A DNA stretch of 64,000 nucleotides. Source: Atopsyche davidsoni (taxonomy: Eukaryota; Arthropoda; Insecta; Trichoptera; Hydrobiosidae). The stretch is from NCBI GenBank assembly GCA_022113835.1, contig JAILWY010000015.1, positions 620,001 to 684,000 of the forward strand. Reading direction: 5' to 3'. The notes under the pieces were generated by a model. The model had not been told where the DNA came from. It saw nothing but the letters and a program-made list of their open reading frames with translations, and made no database searches. The position numbers and the translations under genes are program-made. Below are positions 34,830 to 46,437 of the stretch, in pieces; positions within the stretch are counted from its first letter, which is position 1, and every line of letters begins with the position of its first letter.

Positions 34830-35570
34830 TTACGAGCGTTATTCAGTGTGTGCTCATAGAGCGGCTAGTTTAGACTTGTCTGTAAGTGTTATATGTACAT
34901 ATTTATTACTGATTGTAACACATTAACTGGAAAAATTGGAAATAATTAGGGACATTTTTGGTATGTAAGTACATATGTATGTATGTAAAAATTATTTGTT
35001 TTTAATGTATATTTTATATATATATAAGTATATGCGGCCCTTGCACTGGGATCCTAAACAAGAACATGCCGAGAAGAAGCAGAGGCAATTCACAACCTCC
35101 ATCAGCTTCACACCTGCAAACGGCATTGAAGTTCCAGGACTACGCAACCACCATTAGAAAAACACGTGACTAATGCGCATTTGAAAATTCCTCGTCACGG
35201 TCGAGTCATCTTTCCACTGAGCTAAATATAGTGAATGTTCTGAAATACAAAACCGCTGAAAGTGCAAGAGAACGCAAACAAACTCGCTCGCGAGTACACG
35301 CGTCTGCAGTTTGTTGGATTTTGGCCCTCAGTTGGTATTTGATGATTCAAATGTTTGGATTCTTTGAACTGAACGTGACTTTGACGTGAAATAACTGCAT
35401 CAGAATATTATATATAACACTGAATATTATTACGTTCAATTCTAAAGTAAATGTGTACTACAATTTATAATGGACCGATAATAAGCAGACACATTCATAT
35501 TTTGTATCACAAAAACTCAAGCTTTGAGTGACAAGGCTTAAAAGTAAATACAATATATAATAGACATACT
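34830..35570. other. AT-rich gene-free DNA
   Basis: A 60-codon frame at 34975-35157 ends in ...PANGIEVPGLRNHH, with no recognised family. It could be part of the pogo-like element to its left, but I cannot support that. Confidence 0.4.
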
Positions 35571-35579
35571 TTAAATAAA

Positions 35580-35840
35580 ATATTAAAATGTAATTCCACC
35601 AAGAACTCTCTGTCAAAAATATTGAATACTTTTATAGATATACATCGGGATATGGCAAATAAATCAAGTTGAATTTTTATAAAAACAATATATTTGACAA
35701 AGAGTACTTTGTGGAATTCCATTTAAAATATATAAAATACTTAGTGATTTTTCCACGTGTAAATTTTTATTGGTGACCGGTTTTGCCAATAAAAATTAAC
35801 ATTTTGAAAATTCACTCAAGTATTTTATTTTATTTAAAAT
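35580..35840. repeat. Dispersed repeat family R1, copy c, with internal inverted repeat
   Basis: AATTCCACCAAGAACTCT at 35592 and its inverted partner AGAGTACTTTGTGGAATTCC at 35699 bound a roughly 135-bp fold-back. To its right come AGTGATTTTTCCACGTGTAA, TATTGGTGACCGGTTTTGCC and an inverted AAAATTAACATTTTG...TCACTCAAGTATTTT. The blocks match copy b (7.93-8.06 kb) on the opposite strand. The inverted AATTCCAC...GTGGAATT arms look like the TIRs of an old DNA transposon. Confidence 0.65.
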
Positions 35841-35849
35841 CGCATCGAT

Positions 35850-37080
35850 TTTGAAGCTGAATTTGAATAGACAAAAAATACTTAACATTTCGCATAAAAT
35901 GAAATTCACCAGTTGTATAAATAATAACACCAAAATCAATCGATTGATTATATGTACTAAATAAATACGGCAGACTTTGGATATGACACGTTACATTATT
36001 TACTTAATTATAATAATTCAACTAAGCAAAATACCAACTATTATAACTATAACCGATCAAATATAAATTCTAAATACATATAAGACTAAAATATTAATAA
36101 AAAAAAAACAAAAAATGTTTGTCGTTAAAAATACTCGTATATATGGTTCCCGCAATGACATGTTGCAGTTTTATCAAAAACGTTTTGGTTATAAAAGTAA
36201 TTTTAAACAACTAAGAGAAAACCGGTTATTTTATATTTTAAAATATCCAGTGACTGTGCAAGCCTGTTTATTATAGATGCGATGGAATCCCACCCAGTTA
36301 CTACAATTGTATCACGAATGATCCTGGTTTATCTCTTTCAAACCAAAAGCGGTATATTTATCAGTCAACCCTAGACGAGCATAATGGGCTTTAACGGACA
36401 AGGGACACAATAAAAGCTGGGCTTTGGACGACGGTCCAGTGCGGGGATGCTGAATTTTAATGTCTTTCCTGAAAAATTCTGTACACGCGAGTAATCTATG
36501 CAGGACGGAGGATACTGGAGAGGAATAAAATGCAGTAGAATAAAATAAATCTGAAATAAAAAATGCAGTTTTTAGACTATTTTTATAATATATGACTTCC
36601 TTTCAGAGGATAGTTTTAAAATAAAATTGTTTATAAAAATTCAATGTGGTTTTATCAGTCCTAACCGAATTATTGAATGTGCATACAATTTGGTTTAAGT
36701 AAAAAGCACTCACTAGAATTAAATTTTCTCAAAGACATGTTCCCAATTTACAATGATTTGCACTGCGGAACTATTTCACCAGGCCTCTTCTAAAAGATAT
36801 GGTAAAATTCGCCTACAACCTTAAATGGCATCGAATGACATATAATTTTTTTTTTTTTGAAAGTATATGCATTGTTTTGTAATAAACATAATTATTTAAA
36901 TACATTGCTAACCATGACCACACTATTAAAAAATAACAAACCTCGATTATAAATGAACTCATTACAAAAATACATATATGATATAAAATTCAAATCAGAA
37001 TCCTACTATGGTTGTAACTAAAATTTAACATCCACGTTGTTCCAACCATTATAACCACATCTTTAGATTTGAATTTACTC
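35850..37080. other. AT-rich gene-free DNA with one GC-richer patch
   Basis: The patch at about 36280-36440 (GGTTTATCTCTTTCAAACC, AATAAAAGCTGGGCTTTGG, GACGACGGTCCAGTGCGGGG) may be regulatory. An imperfect inverted repeat TTCAAATC...GGTTGTAA / TTATAACCAC...GATTTGAA spans about 36987-37073. No gene. Confidence 0.4.
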
Positions 37081-37084
37081 TGAG

Positions 37085-37235
37085 GTTGCAAAGTAGTCTA
37101 GGGGTAGTGGTAATATGCCAGGGTAGGGAGAAGGTTGGTAATAGCAGGCCGCAGCAAGGCAGGCGACAGCGGGACTAAGTCCTAAAGCCTGTCGGAGCCT
37201 CCCCTCCAAGGCAGGGCGGGGAAGGAAACAATTTG
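37085..37235. repeat. GC-rich SINE-like segment
   Basis: GTAGTCTAGGGGTAGTGGTAA (box-A-like) is followed by GGCCGCAGCAAGGCAGGCG and CCTCCCCTCCAAGGCAGGGC. The composition is unlike its surroundings, consistent with an inserted interspersed repeat. No box B was identified. Confidence 0.35.
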
Positions 37236-37561
37236 ATTCCATGTTTCAGAAAGTGCGATTTAACGCTGAAAAAATCTCTACGAAAAAATATAAATCTATG
37301 CTTAAAATTTCGCGATGTCCTTGTAGTACTTTCTAAAACATCCCCATTTCAAGTAAATAGAACGCGTGTGCGATGAGCGTTTTCGATTACACTGAGTGTG
37401 AGGCAGGAAGGTAGTGTATTTCAAAGAATTAAAGGAAATTTCTTTGATATTTACTCAACACTCAGCGATGTTTTCCATGCAACATATATTTCACAGATTA
37501 AGTTGAACGTTCTAACCACTCGCAATTTACCGCTAAATTTTCACCGATTTTTACAATACTT

Positions 37562-37655
37562 GTGAGATTCGAACAGATACCCCCCACGGCTTCCTATCTA
37601 CAATTGAGCTACTGCGATAGCCGTAAGGGTTGGGTTTGAATCCCGGCAGTGTCGT
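37562..37655 (-). repeat. Two facing tRNA-like box B words around a SINE head
   Basis: Minus strand: GCAGTAGCTCAATTGTAGAT (box A) then CTGTTCGAATCTCAC (box B) at 37562-37620 form a plausible tRNA-like head. Immediately right on the plus strand, GGTTGGGTTTGAATCCCGG (37628-37646) is a second good box B, facing the other way. Probably two degenerate SINEs in inverted orientation. Confidence 0.45.
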
Positions 37656-37699
37656 GAAAGAAAATTCAAGGTTTATTTTGCCATTTCATTTATGAATTG

Positions 37700-40110
37700 A
37701 TTGATGACTTGGGAGTGAAAACTTATTAAAAATTACCATTAGTAAAAATAACAGATACACACATTTAAAAAAGTTAACAAATATACTGACCCACATAATA
37801 TTTAAATATAATTTAGAATATTTGCTTCGATACTTATCATTACTTATATTATTAAAATAATGTTTATAAGTTTAAGATACTTTTTAGAAAGTTAGGATTA
37901 TTATTAAGCCTAGCTTATTTCATTACTTTTTTTGAAATAATTAAAAATTCTAAAATATATTTGGTAATTGATTTCAAAAGTAACTATCATTTGTATCTAT
38001 GCTAATTTTTTAAATAATTCGTCAAAATTAAGTCAAGATTTTAATAATAAAAAAAACACCACCACGTATGGTAAATACACAGCCTCCAAAATTAATACAG
38101 GTCTCTGCATCACTCAAAATACACAACAAATTGTGCTGAGATTCAATAGTACATTTTAAAAGGTTAGATTTCAAAAATATAAAAGACAATGAAATATACT
38201 ATTAAAATGGTTCGACGGATCAAGATAGTCGGTTTTTTTTATCAACATCTCCACATCCACAGTTATAAGAGATCACACTTATAGCACTTATCGTCAGACA
38301 GGTTGTTAAAAGGGTAGTTAAAAATGTTATAAAAAAGTGGTTACGGCTAAATCGTTGTATCTCCGAAATGTATTTAAAATTAACAGGGAAATTTCAGAAA
38401 TCTTAGAAAAAAGGTTTTAGAGAAAATTTTCGCTCCACACAGAAACGAACATATAAAAGTATGACTGGTAAACAGATTTGCAATCCACTAACCACAGAAC
38501 TTTAAGTCAAAATATTCCTAGACAATCATGTAAATTATGACCAAATAAATTAATGTAAATTATGGTTACTCTGGCATTGCGGACATACACGTGTTTTCTT
38601 TCTATTTCTAATTTGTTCTTTCAGAATAAGGTAATTGATAAATTATTTTCCGACGGACCCAGAATCACAGATGAATATGGCCCCTAGTACCCTGATCAAA
38701 TATATAATAAGAAGCTATAAAAAGCACGCGCCATTTTTCGTCACGATATTAAGAGAAATCCTTTAATTTTCTGTGAATTTCGGTTGGCTCGTTGAGGGTG
38801 GTAAGAATTCTTGAAAGAGATTATCTTCTCTTATCCAACATGTGAAGGAACTGAATACAAAACACGCACCTCCTTCGTATTTAATTTAATCTGGGACATC
38901 AGAAGGAATCCTTGCGAGGTATTCTTTTCAGAGGGTGGTCGATATCCGGGGTGGTAATAGATTAAATTTATTCTCAATTTGTCGCCACGAGTAATTACAT
39001 TTATCACTGGAAGGATAAGAAAGCAGAGCCTTTTAAAAAAAATAATTAATTTTAAAAAATCCGCATCTTCATAGGTGAAAAAGGACAAAATCTATGACGA
39101 TTTTGGAATATTTTACCAAACCAGGTGTACCATGTGACGTCACCGATAATTTTTGTTTGATAAATAGTTGTATAATTACTACGTAACCGTAGGTTTTTTT
39201 AAGGTTAAAGCTCTTTTTTATTTATATGGTATCATTAGATTGCGGTTATTGATTGCTTTATTTGGCAAATTAATGCATAACGTAAATCATTTAAGGTAAA
39301 ATATCAGTAAAATTACATTGTTAAATAAACGTCGCTCGTAGTTACTTACGATAATATAAAAAAATTCTTGAAATAACCGTAACGTGAATAATGCAAAAAT
39401 TATAATCGATAATTTGAATAATTTATTACATTGAAATAAATTATATTTACTAAAGAAAAATATTTATTAAATTTCTTAAAAAACTTATTCATACGACAGT
39501 ATAATTCAGAGACTGGTTGTTTACATGGTACAGTATTTTAAAATATTGTTTTACAATAATTTTAATTTATCTCACTTTTGACAATGCCTAAATCCTTTTT
39601 TAAAGCTTTTGTAACATTATTCTTTATACGGGCTAAGAGCATTTCAATGTTTCATTACTGTTGAGATTTAAAAAAAGTTTATTTTGCGTGTATGTCTTCG
39701 TCTATTATTATTTTTTTCTCGAATAACCAAAAGCTGTTCATGGCGTTACAATACTAATTTTAGATTTAAAATAAATAAGCTAAGCATTATAAATGTACGT
39801 CTAATATTTTGGATCTAATACATGACTAAGCTAATAAGTATTTGAGCAGATGTAAATGTACTTGTCATGGTATGAATCACTGCATTACCTACATGAGATC
39901 ATGTAAGTCCATATATGGAGTAAAAAGTGTACACAGTACCAAAGTACTTTGCGATACGTTATCAAAAAGCAATAGGTCAAAGTAAGAAGAATATTCCTAT
40001 ATCTGTTTGCAAATAGAATGGAATCAAACGTTTTCAATAATGTATTGGATAGTCTGCTCTACGTTTGCTGGCATTGTATTTATTACAATTGCCAGGCGGG
40101 ATAGTTATAC
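37700..40110. other. AT-rich gene-free DNA
   Basis: A GC-richer stretch near 38640-38780 (AAAAGCACGCGCC, TTTCGGTTGGCTCGTTGAGG) is the only marked patch. An 85-codon minus frame at 38831-39088 has no recognised domain. No repeats with clear ends. Confidence 0.45.

Positions 40111-40117
<7 letters not shown>

Positions 40118-40202
<85 letters not shown>
40118..40202. repeat. (TA)n microsatellite, 85 bp
   Basis: More than 40 uninterrupted TA units. The YIYIYI open frame across it is an artefact. Confidence 0.97.
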
Positions 40203-40204
<2 letters not shown>

Positions 40205-41030
40205 AAACAAAAGTTCTCGCGATTAAAGCCAACAATGTAATCATTTATCTAAATATACACAGAAGTACATTCAATTGAAAGAATTATTTTCGCATGCATC
40301 ATTTCCGCGTCCGGTGGCCAAGTAGTTTTTCAAGACGGAACTTCCGGCGGGACTTGTAATGTCCAGCACGTGGGGACTTCAGGCGGCTTACTGCATAAGC
40401 ATGATAAATAGATCTTTCAGAAAAAAATGATTTATTATCCAATGCACTATGGAGATTAATATGAGATATAATAGAAAATACCAAGTTATTTATGTTTCAT
40501 TTTATTTTCCCGACTTTTTTCTTGTGTATTTTATTATCATTTTTACAATGTATAGTGCAAAATTTATTATATTTATCAAAATTATACGGCCATTTACTTA
40601 ATCAAGTCTACCAAGACTATTGATCAATGAAGACTGATATTTTATTTACCATATTTCATGATAAAGTGTCATATCTGTAAATTATAGAGGCCTTAAAAGA
40701 AGCAGCAGGTGGGCAAGCGCGGGGATAGTAGATTGCATTCAAAAGCAAAGAAAAATAAATGAAATAATACATGCATTTCAAACTGATGCTTCACCACAAA
40801 AAATTGCAGGTATTGTCACTTACCAATTGACACTAGTTTACCTGCTCAGTATCTTGCTCAAATATAAAAAAAGTAATTGCCTTTAATGCACCATGAATGA
40901 TGACAACATAGTTTTAGCGAGGGTTGCCCGATGAAATCAAAAGACATGGCAAATCAGAGTTACAAATCCATTTTTCATGCCGTAATCCCACATCTAGATC
41001 GTATCCGCCTCGATACTCGGAACCGAGTCC
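40205..41030. other. Gene-free DNA with a small GC-richer patch
   Basis: 40310-40390 holds TCCGCGTCCGGTGGCC, ACTTCCGGCGGGACTTG and GGCGGCTTACTGC. Otherwise AT-rich with nothing recognised. Confidence 0.4.
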
Positions 41031-41033
41031 ACA

Positions 41034-41564
41034 GTGCATCGTTTAAAAGACCCGTTGCAACATCGCATGCGGTCTGTTGTGCAACACTTGCATAATGAAT
41101 TCAATTCTGTACAAACGATATTTATTCTGAATAATTTCGAATACGTGCCATGCCGGTGTAGGGAAAATCTACTTGTAAATGATTATAAGACACGTTATAG
41201 CATCAAATATTGCATAGCTCGATGGTGCAGTGGTAAAATTAGATTCGTACACTTCGAAAAATTGGAGCAGGCTATCTTGAGCACAACCTCACAATCCAAG
41301 AAAATGAATATATTATGTGGTCACCTGTCCAAGATTCAATCTCTGACGAGTTGTTTAATTTTTTTAAAGTTATCTTTGTGTTCTTTGAAAAATACTAAGC
41401 AAAGCTTAAAATATTTTGCCTTTTGTAAAACCTGTTATCGACATATCTCAATTCGATCTATCTTACTAAGAATGTCTATTTTTTCTATATTCTTAAACAT
41501 GTTTGTATCAAATCTCTATTACACGAAGTTCAGTAAATTACCACCAAGAGAACCTTTGGCATAA
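41034..41564 (+). other. Unexplained 176-codon open frame, product unrecognised
   Basis: The longest open frame in the window. The predicted product begins MHRLKDPLQHRMRSVVQHLH and is Ser/Leu/Ile/Lys-rich, with Cys scattered and no motif I recognise. Its centre overlaps a box-A-like GCTCGATGGTGCAGTGGTAA at 41218, which argues that part of it is a SINE and not a gene. With stops expected at about 7% of codons in such DNA, an open run this long is uncommon by chance but possible. There is no clear promoter, splice context, or neighbour to support it. I do not call it a gene. Confidence 0.2.
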
Positions 41565-41569
41565 TTTTT

Positions 41570-42680
41570 TTCAAGTCATTGTTTTCAATAGATCTTTATC
41601 GAAATCAACAAATGCGGCATACGAATTATATTCGCTTAAAGAAGGTTCTGATGAAAGTATTTGTATACTTGGATCTTTGACTCTTGGCCGATAGTTCCAC
41701 GATCGATCACCGTCTTTACAGTAGGAAGATTTAAAAGGCTTTATATATTTTCTAATTCAGTAATTAAAGAAAGTTTTAAATAAAACAAACCAACAGGAAA
41801 CGTACACAAGCAAGACGACCGCACTCATACGTGAAGATATGATAAGCACCTTATCAGCAGTCTCAAGTTTGTAAAGATTACGGACTTTCAGAAAGCAAGC
41901 AGAGATAAGGCCGGATTTCTTCCGGCGTTTTATTTCAGAGTTTAAAAAACAAAAATCTAATTTAAAACTTTTTATCAAAATCAAACTCCGGCACTTGCGA
42001 CTCAATAATTCACCTCCAAAAACTGTAAGCTTTGAATATATTTTATTGAAATTAGCATATTAAGCTATTATAATCGTTTTACCAATATTAATAAAATATA
42101 AATTTATTAAATAAAAAAATACCCAAGCGAGCGATTTGAAGCTCGGCCTTTGCTTGATTCTATTCAGAATTTAGAAAATTCACGTATAAATTATTTAATG
42201 GACCTCTAAAATGCTGCGTGATCCGCAAAATATTTACTGAAGCCAGTCTTATATCATCGGAGATAAAATCATTATCAATCGATTGATATCAAAAAAATAT
42301 TGTTTTTGTAACACAAAATTAAATCAAAGCAACTCGATTTTAAAAAAACTAGACATGTTTCAAGGCAAATCAATTAGTAGCGCAATGAAATAAATTTAAT
42401 TTTGTTTTTCAATTTCAAATAAAATGTAATCATTATCAGAGATTTGAAATTAATGAATCTCAAATTCTTGGATATGGCCTCAAAACGTCGGATCTTTAAA
42501 GAAAACACGCGTCATGACACCCAAAAATGCAGCAGTAGAATAACAACGGCCATCAAGATCTACAAACTCGTCTAAAATGGATTAATTAAATGTTAAGAAA
42601 TCTCTGTCAGCTGGAAATCTCTACCCGTGACCCGCGAGTCCGTACATCTTAAATCGATTTAAGATAAATCTCTGGTGCTG
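41570..42680. other. AT-rich gene-free DNA
   Basis: No gene or bounded repeat recognised. An 82-codon minus frame at 41757-42005 has no domain. Confidence 0.5.
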
Positions 42681-42689
42681 CGAATTCAA

Positions 42690-43010
42690 TGAAGATTTCC
42701 GTTTTAAACTTCTCAACACGTGCAATAAAGCATTTAGATAGACAGTCTCGGCGAGAGAGAGATCCGACCGTTTTATGGCGTATTAAAACGGAGGAAAAAA
42801 ATCCTCATAAAAGAAGTTTAAATATAAAATGGTTCACAACGTTTTATTGTACTGCGATACAGCACACGCGAAAGGCACGCGATCCTTGGATTTATAGAGA
42901 AAATGATTTAGTGCAAATGTTTTCATCCATCCTGTACATACGGGGGGTCCACACGCGCCACGGGCCCGGTGGGGTGACCGGGACCTCTGCTTTAAAGAGA
43001 ACTACTTTAT
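42690..43010. promoter_or_regulatory. Moderately GC-rich island with TTTTATGG word, overlapping a 120-codon frame
   Basis: CGGCGAGAGAGAGATCCGACC, CCGTTTTATGGCGTATTAAA, ACACGCGAAAGGCACGCG and CACGGGCCCGGTGGGG. The open frame at 42689-43051 shows no recognised domain and ends in AT-rich DNA. Regulatory DNA and a decayed exon are both possible. Confidence 0.28.
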
Positions 43011-43099
43011 TATTTAATGAATATTTTTTTACCATTTTTATCAATACCTAACCTTGCCTAACCTAATAAAACTGAAACAGGCACGACCACAAATACACC

Positions 43100-43195
43100 A
43101 GTTTGGAATTCACCTGCCAGGACGGGGCTCAATCCGGGGATCCCTTCGTCAAGAATCAACGACCTAACCGATGAACTAACATAGTCAAAGTCTAA
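43100..43195 (-). repeat. tRNA-like SINE head
   Basis: Minus strand: GTTAGTTCATCGGTTAGGTC (box-A-like), then CCCCGGATTGAGCCCCGTC (box-B-like) about 35 nt later. The GC-rich block is bounded by AT-rich DNA. Degenerate. Confidence 0.4.
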
Positions 43196-43341
43196 GAACT
43201 AACTTATTTATGGATTCATAACTGATATATAATATATCTCAAATTCCACAGTCATCTTTAAGGCACAAAATATTATTTATTAAAAGCTTCCGAAGCAGAC
43301 ATAAACAGGATAAAATAATGTTAGAGGCCGCGTTTTGTGGA

Positions 43342-43393
43342 GATATACAGATATACATATATACATATACATATATACATATATATATATATA
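43342..43393. repeat. (TACA/TATA)n microsatellite
   Basis: Imperfect ATATACATATATACATATAC array running into pure TA. Confidence 0.9.
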
Positions 43394-43504
43394 GATTTTT
43401 TAAGGAGAATAGTGTAGTGTCGAATAGGGTCCCCGGGTCCTTCTACACCACAATTTTATATTCGAAGAAAAAATCTGCGTATCACTGACTAATGTTCATA
43501 AATA

Positions 43505-43560
43505 TATGTTCAGTGAGATGGTCACCAACGTCCTCTAAGAGGCACTCGAAAAGATATATA
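43505..43560 (+). mobile_element. 3'-terminal scrap of the same non-LTR family as at 55.3 kb
   Basis: TTCAGTGAGATGGTCACCAACG followed by CTCTAAGAGGCAC matches, on this strand, the minus-strand 3' end at 55.32-55.38 kb (TTCAGTGAGACGGTCACCAACC, GAGAAGAGGCACC). Extreme 5' truncation, as is usual for non-LTR elements. Confidence 0.65.
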
Positions 43561-43569
43561 TGTATTAAA

Positions 43570-45300
43570 TAAGCCTGAAGAACTGTATATTATAATAAAT
43601 AGCAGACTGTGATGTCACTCATGTTAGTTTATATTTTAGGAAATAACTGAAAAAGACAATATGATGTATGGTGTCTTGTTTAAGATTAAAGCGCATGGTC
43701 GCCCCAGCGATGTAGTCAAAATATCTCAGCTATATTTCTCCGGGACGTTCATTGTTTTTCAGAAGTTCACGGCGACAAAAAACGGAAGATAAAATGGAGT
43801 CACGATTTATGAAGCAAGAGATCTTGGAGCTTTTGCTTGTTTTATTTGGTGATAAAACAATTAAGTGACTGCCAAGAAGGGGGTGTTTTCAGATTGAATT
43901 ATCAAGGAGATGGATATATCGTGAAAATAACGGATGAGGTGTCACAGGTGTATTTTTACTATAATACCTCTCAGTTACCTCGTCTCTGAGGGTTGTGACC
44001 TACTACTGTGTCCTTGTTCTGTAGCTGTTCTGTGCAAACACACAAATATATCGATATGATGAAGCAGGACAGATTGCCTTTACCTTAACGCCCATCGTCG
44101 ACTACTGCTTTTACAGATTTGTCATGTTTTTGACTTAAACCTATACAACTTTACACCCTTGTCTTTTGTCAAACAATTGCTTTTTGGTATCTTCATTACG
44201 GAGAGCAATAAGAATGAAGAATTTAAGTAGCGATGGAGGTGTACAGGGGTAGGCTGTATGCTCATTCGTATATAATTCGTATTGATTCGATCCACGAACC
44301 CGGAAAAAACTTGGATTCTTTTCGCTTGTGGGGAATCATGAAAAAAAATTACTGAAATAATAAAGTAAATCCTGGCGTGTCCTTTTCAGGCACATGATGT
44401 CGTTCCGAGCATCACCGCGTCTTGCGTGAAAGATTTCAGCAATTCGAAACAACAAGAAAATTAACTTTTAAGCAAAAGTACCTATAAAAAACAGAATTTA
44501 TTTTTATACGCGAAAGACCAGGCAATCTTGTTTGCGTATATATTCGACGTGGATATAAAAAAAATAAAGCATTTGTAATTTTAAGTTTGTAAAAAGTACG
44601 AAGGTATATCCTCTTTATTGTAATGCGGGTCTTTAAAACGACCAAACTGCTTTCCCAAACAAATGATATTATTACATAACTGGTATTTACATACTTTTTT
44701 GTATAAATTCAAATTATAAATATTATATGCCTTATGAACATTCATGATTTTTTAAATATAACAACTTAAAATTGATAAATTTTAAAAATATATATGGTGG
44801 TAATTTTTGCCCACTAATAAATTCTATTTTTTATATTACTTATATAAATCTGGGTTTTGTATAACTTTCTTATATTGGGTTAGAAAAAAGAAGATTTTTA
44901 AATTTATTGTTTGATCAATTTTCAAATGTTTATAATTAGTACGGTCTCTTTTAGAATTTGTCCAAGTTTAAGTAGAAAATTAAAGACATTTAATACATCA
45001 AAATAATTACCTAATTATTATGATTGTACAACGAATCTTTGCAATGCGGCATGGCTTGACATCAAAATATTACAAATTAATTTTAATTAAATCAACAGAC
45101 AAGAGCATTTTATTCTCTAATTTTAAATTATTATATGATATAAGAGTATAATCAAATGCTATAAGTCAAACAAATTGTTCAAAGGTTCACGGAGCACACC
45201 CAAAGTATGTTTTTTTTTTATACATAAAATGTACGATTTTTTTTTTTTGCAAAAGTAGTCTGATTTCACATATACAAATTTCAATTAAAATACAAACAAA
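43570..45300. other. AT-rich gene-free DNA
   Basis: No gene. A weak box-B-like TTCGATCCACGAACC occurs near 44286. The rest is unremarkable. Confidence 0.5.
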
Positions 45301-45304
45301 GCAT

Positions 45305-45385
45305 AATGGTTACGGTACTCTAAAAGGTTAAGGCACCGAACTAGGGTAGCCAGAAAGTATGGTTTTGTATCCAGCTTATGTTGCT
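45305..45385 (+). repeat. tRNA-like SINE trace (weak)
   Basis: ATGGTTACGGTACTCTAAAAGG and GGTTAAGGCACCG followed by ATGGTTTTGTATCCAGC give A-box and B-box-like spacing with many changes. Confidence 0.25.
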
Positions 45386-45499
45386 AATATTAACATAATA
45401 ATTTTTTATCTCGTCGTTTTACGTGAACGTTTTACATTTGCATATATAAAACATGAAACAATCTGGGTACAGATAAAACCACCGCGCATCAAATAATCG

Positions 45500-45743
45500 T
45501 CAAATAAGGGTGAATGGAGACCCGCCCCGCTTGTGCCGGGAATTGATTTTAGTGTAAAGGTTGAAATAGGTATTACGATGCACTTTCTGTAAGTTCATTT
45601 GCATAAGGACGGTGGAACTGCATCCTGAGTACACCGTCACGAAGCCGTGTTAATTGCATGCAGCAACTGCGACTCGCTCGCTGGCGACACTAAACGACGA
45701 GCTCTTAATGAAAGCATCACAGTTCAAAGCAAACACTCGGGGG
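45500..45743. promoter_or_regulatory. GC-richer island left of a tandem duplication
   Basis: GAGACCCGCCCCGCTTGTGCC, GACTCGCTCGCTGGCGAC and ACTCGGGGGCGTGG. Non-coding. It may continue into the duplicated unit. Confidence 0.25.
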
Positions 45744-45854
45744 CGTGGTCGAGGCTGGCCTGGTGCGTCTCTGGTACTAAACGTTTTGTGAAACCTCCAC
45801 CATTTTATAAGAGTTATCCGGTATTTAAACCTGAAAATAGTTTATAATTTAAAC

Positions 45855-46437
45855 CAGAGGTTGCCAAAGTGGTCAATATCGACCCCCAGGGGTCGATTTC
45901 GCTTTGCAAGAAGTCGATGACAGCGAAAAATAAAATTGGCGGTCCATGAACTGTAAATGGGGGTCTACGGGAGTGGATCCGATTTAAGCAGGTCATCACC
46001 AAAATTTAGACATTTCGTAAATGTCATAATGCACCGAACACAGATTGTACCTATGTACTTTGAGACAAATTGAAGCCCTGAAGCGTAGAAGTATTTTGTA
46101 TGTTTTTAATTAATGTATTTTTTTCTATTTAAGATATTAAAATGGAATTCCACCAAGTATTCTCTGTCAAAAAGATTGATTTTCTGAATGTTACTATATT
46201 TGCATTGTTTGTGTTGTTAATTAATAAAGGTATAACTTTACATGTATTTTAACTTTTTCATTTTTAAACTCACTGTACAGTAAGCTCTATGAAAGTGAGT
46301 TATTCTATATAAGATGTCAAAAATATGTTTGAAGTTGATGAATTTGTAAAAATCCAATATTAGCAAGGCAGGGGGTCGACGCAAAACAGGAAAACTCGAT
46401 AAGGGATCGACGGGACAAAATAGTTTGAGAAACTATG
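45855..46437. mobile_element. Non-autonomous hAT element (583 bp) with perfect 8-bp target duplication
   Basis: It begins CAGAGGTTGCCAAAGTGG and ends GTTTGAGAAACTATG. The inverted termini CAGAGGTTGCCAAAG and CATAGTTTCTCAAAC are similar. The exact 8-bp duplication ATTTAAAC flanks it (45847-45854 and 46438-46445), the hAT signature. Near-terminal GACCCCCAGGGGTC and GGGGGTCGACGC / GGGATCGACGGG repeats suit a hAT end. There is no transposase frame. A piece of dispersed repeat R1 (46136-46182) lies inside. Confidence 0.9.
46136..46182. repeat. Dispersed repeat R1, copy d, inside the hAT element
   Basis: AATGGAATTCCACCAAGTATTCTC-TGTCAAAAAG matches the AATTCCACnAAGnACTCTnTnTCAAA block of the copies at 8.02 and 35.59 kb. 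Confidence 0.65.

Noticed and set aside
40007..40240. 77-codon open frame
   Set aside because: Nearly half is an IY repeat translated from a (TA)n microsatellite.
42689..43051. 120-codon frame as a gene
   Set aside because: No motif recognised; composition of the GC-richer island explains the missing stops.
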